NCBI GenBank assembly: GCA_964537715.1
Contig: CAZIAH010000126.1
Span: 1 to 10,404, forward strand
DNA from: CAZTZL01 sp964537715
GTDB taxonomy: Bacteria > Zhuqueibacterota > QNDG01 > DSAB01
Length of the DNA: 10,404 nt
Direction: 5' to 3'
Part shown: one piece after another, positions 6,887 through 10,404 of the stretch
How the letters are laid out: each line of letters begins with the position of its first letter
Position numbering within the stretch: position 1 is the first letter of the stretch
Program-made: the position numbers and the translations under genes
Notes under the pieces: model-generated
The model's input: only the letters and a program-made list of their open reading frames with translations
The model's database searches: none
What the model was told of the DNA's origin: nothing

Positions 6887-7743
6887 ATCAAACTCCTTCC
6901 CTGTGAAGGGGGCGTGTATCGAAACAGAATCTTCATGCAGAAGTAATACATGAGATAGCACTCCACGGCAAACGGAATAAATCCCAAGTAACCGGGCAGC
7001 ACCATTTCGAACAATTTGATATTCTGACAGATGGGCACATCGTAAACCCACCGGCTTTCAGACCAAAAGTTCCAGAACTCCCAGAGAAAACCGCAGATCA
7101 ATCCGGCCACCATTAATGAAACGAGTTTGGTGAAACGACCTTGTTCACTGTCTTTTGACAGGGACCGCGTTCCCGTCCAATAATTGATCGGATCAAGCAG
7201 AAAAATAAAGCCGAGCCAGATCAGAATGGCGAGATACTGCGCCTTCTGCCAGGGAAGAAACAGGGGAATAAGCAGAAATGCCAGTCCGATCCCCACAAAC
7301 AGGACCAACAGGAATCCGGGGAATTTTGAATTCTTTGGGGTAGATTGCACCTTCAATCCGATACTCTCCAACAGATCAGAGGTCTCAAATATACCAGGGA
7401 AGATCGTTGCGAACGACCATCCGTATCCCAGCCAGCGCATTCCGATCTGTTCGGGAAGACCCTCGTAATGCCAGTTGTGGATGTGAACATTGTAAGCTTC
7501 GAATATGAGCCAGCACAAAATCGAAAGGGGTAGCATCGCAAGAAATTCGCTGGTGCGCTGAATGATCAGGGATTTTCCTGTTCGATATTGCACCACCCCG
7601 TCCGCAAAAAGAATATACCCTGTCCAGGCAATGGGCGTAAAATAAAATGTGACCGGCCGAACACGGAAAACTAAAAGCACACCTCCGAGAATCAATATCA
7701 AAAGGCCGATCAAACCATAAACTGGAAATCGTTTCTTATTCAT
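6883..7743 (-). CDS. Polytopic membrane protein with internal duplication, unknown function
   Basis: No family recognised with confidence. The 286 residues contain about seven hydrophobic spans (near 8-26, 31-50, 66-82, 102-118, 143-164, 169-186, 208-226, with another at 249-270). The protein is two copies of one module. Block A is W-x-G-[YF]-I-x4-D, then Y-x-TG and SL (40-59, again 176-195). Block B is [FW]-E-x-[YW]-N, then W-x-Y, then P and P-x3-E (81-120, again 221-261). Conserved Glu82/Glu222, Asn85/Asn225, Asp48/Asp184 and Glu120/Glu261 could be functional. The spacing recalls the duplicated carotenoid/lycopene-cyclase (CrtYcd) membrane fold, but this is only a loose resemblance. The start is the ATG at 7743, 13 nt after the preceding stop, without a clear Shine-Dalgarno; a TTG at 7794 would add 17 polar residues. 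It overlaps the flavin reductase by four bases. Confidence 0.78.
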   Translation of the reverse strand: MNKKRFPVYGLIGLLILILGGVLLVFRVRPVTFYFTPIAWTGYILFADGVVQYRTGKSLIIQRTSEFLAMLPLSILCWLIFEAYNVHIHNWHYEGLPEQIGMRWLGYGWSFATIFPGIFETSDLLESIGLKVQSTPKNSKFPGFLLVLFVGIGLAFLLIPLFLPWQKAQYLAILIWLGFIFLLDPINYWTGTRSLSKDSEQGRFTKLVSLMVAGLICGFLWEFWNFWSESRWVYDVPICQNIKLFEMVLPGYLGFIPFAVECYLMYYFCMKILFRYTPPSQGRSLI

Positions 7744-7756
7744 GAAAAAATCGATG

Positions 7757-8017
7757 CTAATTTTCTGAAAAGGTTGACATCTCTCTCCAGACAAATTGCC
7801 GAAGCAGCCTTTCGAAACGGGGTTTGTAAATGAGATTATAGGTTGCTTCCTTGTCCGGAAAGAGCTGAAGGATTTTCTTTTTTGTAGATTGAATCAGATC
7901 CAACGCCTCCTGCCGGGTGACATTTCCCTGCATGAGAATCACCGTGGTCAGATCGACGATAATCCTCAGAATTCGCATACGTCGGTTTTCTTCCCTGATT
8001 TCTTCTGGTGTCGCCAT
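7757..8017 (-). CDS. Small helical protein (86 aa), unknown function
   Basis: Not recognised. The protein is charged and predicted mostly helical: residues 4-31 form an amphipathic helix (EEIREENRRMRILRIIVD), 35-53 a second (RQEALDLIQSTKKKILQLF) and 58-79 a third rich in Arg and aromatic residues. There is no signal peptide or membrane span, so it should be cytoplasmic. The start is the ATG at 8017; the open frame also allows a GTG two codons upstream. The ribosome-binding site is weak. It is the first gene of the seven-gene operon, 13 nt ahead of the duplicated membrane protein, so it could be a partner or regulator of that protein. Its real status is supported by the tight spacing and by the lack of any competing frame. 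Confidence 0.65.
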   Translation of the reverse strand: MATPEEIREENRRMRILRIIVDLTTVILMQGNVTRQEALDLIQSTKKKILQLFPDKEATYNLIYKPRFERLLRQFVWREMSTFSEN

Positions 8018-8196
8018 AATCACATCAATAATTTACATAAAATTTAACAAACCCAACGATGAACGGGTTTCAAAATAATTCTCCTGAATGCGGATACGAC
8101 TTCCTATTCTCTTCTATTTTGTACCCGGCCGTTCGAGGAACCTTCCTCTTTGCACAACGTAAAAAAAACATCCCTTGACTTGCTTTGAACGAATCC
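8018..8196. promoter_or_regulatory. Divergent intergenic region with a hairpin
   Basis: This 179-nt gap lies between the start of the minus-strand operon and the plus-strand hypothetical gene. It should contain both promoters. One symmetric element is visible: AAACCC (8049-8054) and GGGTTT (8065-8070) around a 10-nt spacer, about 32 nt upstream of the operon's first ATG. It could be an operator or an mRNA 5' hairpin. No convincing -35/-10 pair stands out. A TTGACT at 8175-8180 lies too close to the plus-strand ATG for an ordinary leader. Confidence 0.3.
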
Positions 8197-8919
8197 ATGA
8201 AATACCGATTAAACAATCTATTTCTGGCCATTCCTTTTTTTCAAATCTTTTTCATTGGCAACACGAATGTACTGTCACAGCATTCTGATTCGTCAGTGGT
8301 CAAACAAAATCTATCCTCATCAGACGTCTCTGTATTTGAAAAAGAGCCGTGGCAAAATGCTGTATCTAAATGCATGAAAAAGCAGGTTTTCCTGAAAGAC
8401 AGTCTGCACTCCGCAGCAGAAACCGACTCGGGTGTGCATCTGCCCCCGGCTATTTCGATTCATGTTGGCATTGATCGCATCAAAAAACGTCTGGGACTGG
8501 AACGGGCAACGCCAAAAAAGGCGAAAAAAAAGAAATCCCTGAGACGCCTTCTTATGGGCTTCGAACCGTCTCCGGTGCAGTTGGAAACCCTGTCCCTGCT
8601 TTCCCAAAAAATTGAAGCCACCCAGCTCGATCTCTATCCTCTGCTTTCCGAATCCCCTCCGATTCTGATGGAACAATTCAACCGCTCTCTCGATGAACTC
8701 GTGATTCGAGGGTTCCTCACGAAAAAGAAAATCTCGCCGCAAAACATCTTCACTTTCTTCTATATTCCTATCGAGATGAGTTCAAAAAACCGGAAAAACC
8801 CCGTTTACCTTTATGCACTGACTGTCGAACCGGAGGAATTAAAAAACTACCTGCAGACAAAGAATATATTTTCTCCCCTCGCAGACCCGCCTTCTTCCGA
8901 TTCGAACGATTCACAATAA
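8197..8919 (+). CDS. Hypothetical protein with N-terminal membrane segment and possible winged helix
   Basis: Not recognised. From the ATG at 8197 the 240 residues begin with a hydrophobic stretch (about 8-22) after a short basic end, resembling a signal peptide or membrane anchor. A Ser-rich region (28-48), a region 50-100, and a strongly basic patch at 107-117 (PKKAKKKKSLR) follow. Residues about 126-194 have a helix-helix-helix-then-strands pattern: ETLSLLSQKIEA, LYPLLSES, ILMEQFNRSLDELVIRGFL, then a beta pair KKKISPQNIFTFFYIPIE. This would suit a winged-helix fold. The C-terminal tail is acidic and polar. No Shine-Dalgarno is visible before the ATG or before the in-frame TTG at 8185. It is convergent with the epimerase gene across the repeat region. 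Coding quality looks real (long uninterrupted frame, plausible composition), but function is unknown. Confidence 0.65.
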   Translation: MKYRLNNLFLAIPFFQIFFIGNTNVLSQHSDSSVVKQNLSSSDVSVFEKEPWQNAVSKCMKKQVFLKDSLHSAAETDSGVHLPPAISIHVGIDRIKKRLGLERATPKKAKKKKSLRRLLMGFEPSPVQLETLSLLSQKIEATQLDLYPLLSESPPILMEQFNRSLDELVIRGFLTKKKISPQNIFTFFYIPIEMSSKNRKNPVYLYALTVEPEELKNYLQTKNIFSPLADPPSSDSNDSQ

Positions 8920-9229
8920 TCAACTCTAAAAAAAACTTCTAAAATATTCCGATCAAATATTCAAATTTCTGTATTGATTTTTTTATGTCATTCCTGCCAT
9001 GTCCTAGGCAGGCGGGCGAATGCAAGAGTCTCCTCAAATATCGCTTGCTATGAGATTCCGGGACAAGCCCGGAATGACACCCTACCCCTGTCATTCCCGC
9101 CGTGCCTGCCGGCAGGCATGGCAGTCCTTTGAGCGAGAATCTAATTCAATCATTGATTCAAATGATAGAATGTCGGAATTTCCTCACAAAACAGAAAAAA
9201 TACTCCGTGAACTGTCCCTTGAAAATCAA
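8920..9229. other. Convergent intergenic region
   Basis: This 310-nt stretch between two convergent genes holds an AT-rich leader (8920-8985), the composite palindromic repeat (8986-9124), and about 100 nt of plain sequence next to the epimerase stop. Weak short palindromes (for example AATCATTGATT near 9148-9158) occur in the last part. No open frame with a ribosome-binding site is seen. A plus-strand frame reading 9020-9439 runs across the repeat and antisense into the epimerase gene, and is not considered coding. Confidence 0.6.
8986..9124. repeat. Composite REP-like palindromic repeat
   Basis: The element is built from nested symmetry. TGTCATTCC (8986-8994) is inverted at GGAATGACA (9071-9079) and repeated directly as TGTCATTCCCGCC (9089-9101). 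Inside are three hairpins: CCTGCC/GGCAGG (8993-8998 with 9007-9012), ATTCCGGG/CCCGGAAT around ACAAG (9055-9062 with 9068-9075), and a perfect 16-base palindrome TGCCTGCC-GGCAGGCA (9103-9118). CTGCCATG (8994-9001) also pairs with CATGGCAG (9117-9124), so the whole unit could fold as one long structure. Elements with this TGTCATTCC-type sequence are known as dispersed, non-coding repeats in many bacterial genomes, usually between genes. Here it sits between convergent genes and may also end both transcripts. Confidence 0.72.
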
Positions 9230-10213
9230 TCAAATCAACCCCTGTTCCTTGTACCAGACAAACGCCTTTTCAAGTCCTTCCTTCAATGTCGTTTCCGCTA
9301 CAAAGCCGAGATCATGACGGGCTTTCGACCCATCCAAAACCCAATTGGACTGAACGAGTTCCTGGACTTTTTTCCGGGTAAGCAGACTGTATTTCCCCCG
9401 GATTTTCGATACCGTTTCCATTATCAAAGCAATCAATGACAATACGGAACCCGACAGATAAATACGAATCGTTTTTTTCTCCATCAATTCAGAGATCGCA
9501 TCGGAAATTTCATCCCACGTGACAGTCTGATCGGATACAATGAAATAGGTCTGTCCCACTGCTGCGGGATGCTCCGCAGCCAGGCACATGCCTCTTACCA
9601 GATCGCTCACATAAATCATGCTGACCGTCTTTTCACGAACTCCCAAAATCGGGGAAATTCCCATCTTGATATATCGAAAAAACTCCAGCACATCCATATC
9701 GCGTGGTCCAAAGACCGAAGGCGGCCGGACAATCGTCACCGGCAGCCAGTCACCGTACGACTGAACAACTCGTTCTGCAGCGAGCTTGCTCTCTCCGTAA
9801 TAGGAAATCGGATTGGGTTCATCCGATTCATTGCGGGGGATTCCGCCAATGCTGGGGCCGGATACCGCCTGGGAAGAGATTAAAACAAACCGCTTTAATT
9901 TGGGATTGAACTCAACGATTGCGCGGAGGATATTTTCTGTGGTTTGAACATTGTCTTGAAAAAATTCTTCCTTCATTGCGCCTCTGGTTCGGCCTGCCAG
10001 ATGAAAAACCACATCGACATCCGAAACCGCGTTTTTTAAAATATCACCATCATTTAAATCTCCGCGGATCACTTCCACTTCTATATCTTTGGACCATTTG
10101 AAATCACCCTGAGATTTGTCGATACATCGCACTTTGACATTTTTCGCAACCAGATACTCGATGAGATGACTGCCTATAAAACCGTTTCCGCCCGTGATCA
10201 GTGCTCGCTTCAT
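9230..10213 (-). CDS. NAD(P)-dependent epimerase/dehydratase (extended SDR family)
   Basis: Extended short-chain dehydrogenase of the nucleotide-sugar epimerase/3-beta-hydroxysteroid dehydrogenase group. The Rossmann nucleotide site GGNGFIG is at 8-14, the acidic Asp32 follows strand two, GDL is at 51-53, HLAG at 71-74, the catalytic Ser lies in LISSQAVSGP (111-120) and the YxxxK pair is Tyr139/Lys143. VRPPSVFGPRD (162-172) is typical. A hydrophobic stretch near 253-267 may contact a membrane or lipid substrate, as in sterol-type members. The ATG at 10213 is preferred: AAGGGA lies just upstream and a promoter occupies 10243-10271, which excludes the 28-codon N-terminal extension to 10297. It is apparently transcribed alone. 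The substrate (UDP-sugar, sterol or other) cannot be decided. Confidence 0.87.
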   Translation of the reverse strand: MKRALITGGNGFIGSHLIEYLVAKNVKVRCIDKSQGDFKWSKDIEVEVIRGDLNDGDILKNAVSDVDVVFHLAGRTRGAMKEEFFQDNVQTTENILRAIVEFNPKLKRFVLISSQAVSGPSIGGIPRNESDEPNPISYYGESKLAAERVVQSYGDWLPVTIVRPPSVFGPRDMDVLEFFRYIKMGISPILGVREKTVSMIYVSDLVRGMCLAAEHPAAVGQTYFIVSDQTVTWDEISDAISELMEKKTIRIYLSGSVLSLIALIMETVSKIRGKYSLLTRKKVQELVQSNWVLDGSKARHDLGFVAETTLKEGLEKAFVWYKEQGLI

Positions 10214-10242
10214 GATTCCCTTTCTGTCGAAATGATTAATAA

Positions 10243-10271
10243 AGTATACAAAAAAGCCCCCAAAATCGCAA
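10243..10271 (-). promoter_or_regulatory. Sigma-70-type promoter of the epimerase gene
   Basis: Read on the minus strand, TTGCGA (10271-10266) and TATACT (10248-10243) are separated by exactly 17 bases, matching -35 (4 of 6) and -10 (5 of 6) consensus boxes. Transcription would start near 10236, giving a leader of about 23 nt before the ATG at 10213, with an AAGGGA ribosome-binding site between. This is the best-matching promoter in the window. Confidence 0.65.
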
Positions 10272-10297
10272 GCCAATTTCAAGCAAACCAGATTCAT

Positions 10298-10404
10298 GGT
10301 AAGACGCCGGATTGAGATCTTTGTAAAATAGGGAAAATTACTCCTCTCATTCCCAAACTGAGAGACTGTGTGAAAACACAGTTCATTGATCTTGTCATTA
10401 ACTT
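10298..10404. other. Non-coding end of window
   Basis: No open frame with a start signal is visible in these 107 nt. The only structure is the GAAA-capped hairpin at 10364-10383. The sequence is AT-rich and continues off the window. Confidence 0.5.
10364..10383. other. Stem-loop with GAAA tetraloop
   Basis: ACTGTGT (10365-10371) and ACACAGT (10376-10382) pair perfectly around a GAAA loop, with one further G-U pair outside. No U-tract follows on the plus strand, so it is not a classic terminator. It could be an RNA structural element or the imperfect end of a mobile element continuing to the right, but neither is shown. Confidence 0.45.

Noticed and set aside
6887..7051. N-terminal extension of the flavin reductase frame
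   Set aside because: It lies wholly inside the end of the upstream membrane-protein gene, and the TTG at 6886 has a good AAGGAG site and fits the family's normal length.
8070..8171. Minus-strand 33-codon frame from an ATG at 8171 in the divergent region
   Set aside because: The AAGGG before it touches the ATG, leaving no proper spacing, and the Lys/Arg-rich product shows no recognisable pattern; probably chance.
8175..8203. TTGACT plus TGAAAT, 17 bases apart, as a promoter for the plus-strand hypothetical gene
   Set aside because: Transcription would start downstream of the ATG at 8197, so it cannot serve that start unless the real start is further in.
8986..9124. CRISPR array or integron site
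   Set aside because: There are no regularly spaced direct repeats with unique spacers and no Cas or integrase gene; the symmetry fits a REP-like element better.
9020..9439. Plus-strand open frame (139 codons) crossing the palindromic repeat
   Set aside because: It runs through non-coding repeat and then antisense through the 3' end of the epimerase gene.
10214..10297. 28-codon N-terminal extension of the epimerase
   Set aside because: The promoter boxes lie within it, and SDR proteins normally begin a few residues before the GGxGFIG motif, matching the ATG at 10213.

Overview
This 10.4 kb window looks like an ordinary chromosomal stretch of a Gram-negative (diderm) bacterium. The main clue is a heptose-7-phosphate kinase, which implies heptose-containing lipopolysaccharide, together with a TonB/TolA-like protein and an ExbB/TolQ-like channel, which act across a periplasm. 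Base composition is moderate by eye, start codons are mixed (several TTG starts), and ribosome-binding sites are clear for some genes and missing for others. The mix of families would fit a candidate phylum of the Fibrobacteres-Chlorobi-Bacteroidetes type (KSB1-like) or a deltaproteobacterial relative, but I cannot settle the taxonomy from this sequence.

Layout, left to right. 1-76: end of an intergenic region with a small hairpin. 77-3096: two minus-strand genes 29 nt apart, a GH13 pullulanase-like debranching enzyme and, upstream of it, a PAP2-family membrane phosphatase. 3168-3515: a lone plus-strand gene for an extremely hydrophobic 89-residue protein with a strong ribosome-binding site and its own intrinsic terminator. 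3538-8017: a compact seven-gene minus-strand cluster, in transcription order an 86-residue helical protein, a 286-residue polytopic membrane protein built from two copies of one module, a flavin-reductase-family protein, CutA, a TonB/TolA-like protein, an ExbB/TolQ-like proton channel and heptose kinase HldA/RfaE1. Gaps are -40 to +13 nt, so the cluster is almost certainly one operon. 8197-8919: a plus-strand gene of unknown function, divergent from that operon, with an N-terminal membrane segment and a possible winged-helix fold. 8920-9229: a convergent intergenic region filled by a composite palindromic (REP-like) repeat. 9230-10213: a minus-strand SDR-family NAD(P)-dependent epimerase/dehydratase with a good sigma-70 type promoter. 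10298-10404: no gene, but a GAAA-capped hairpin.

Functionally the window leans towards the cell envelope: LPS core sugar synthesis, energy transduction to the outer membrane, a lipid-phosphate phosphatase and a nucleotide-sugar-type or sterol-type dehydrogenase. The most interesting unexplained item is the duplicated polytopic membrane protein (6883-7743). Its two halves share a spaced pattern of aromatic, acidic and Asn residues, and it is translationally coupled to a flavin reductase. I see no CRISPR array, rRNA, tRNA, prophage or complete insertion sequence. I do not see a clear defence or mobile system here.
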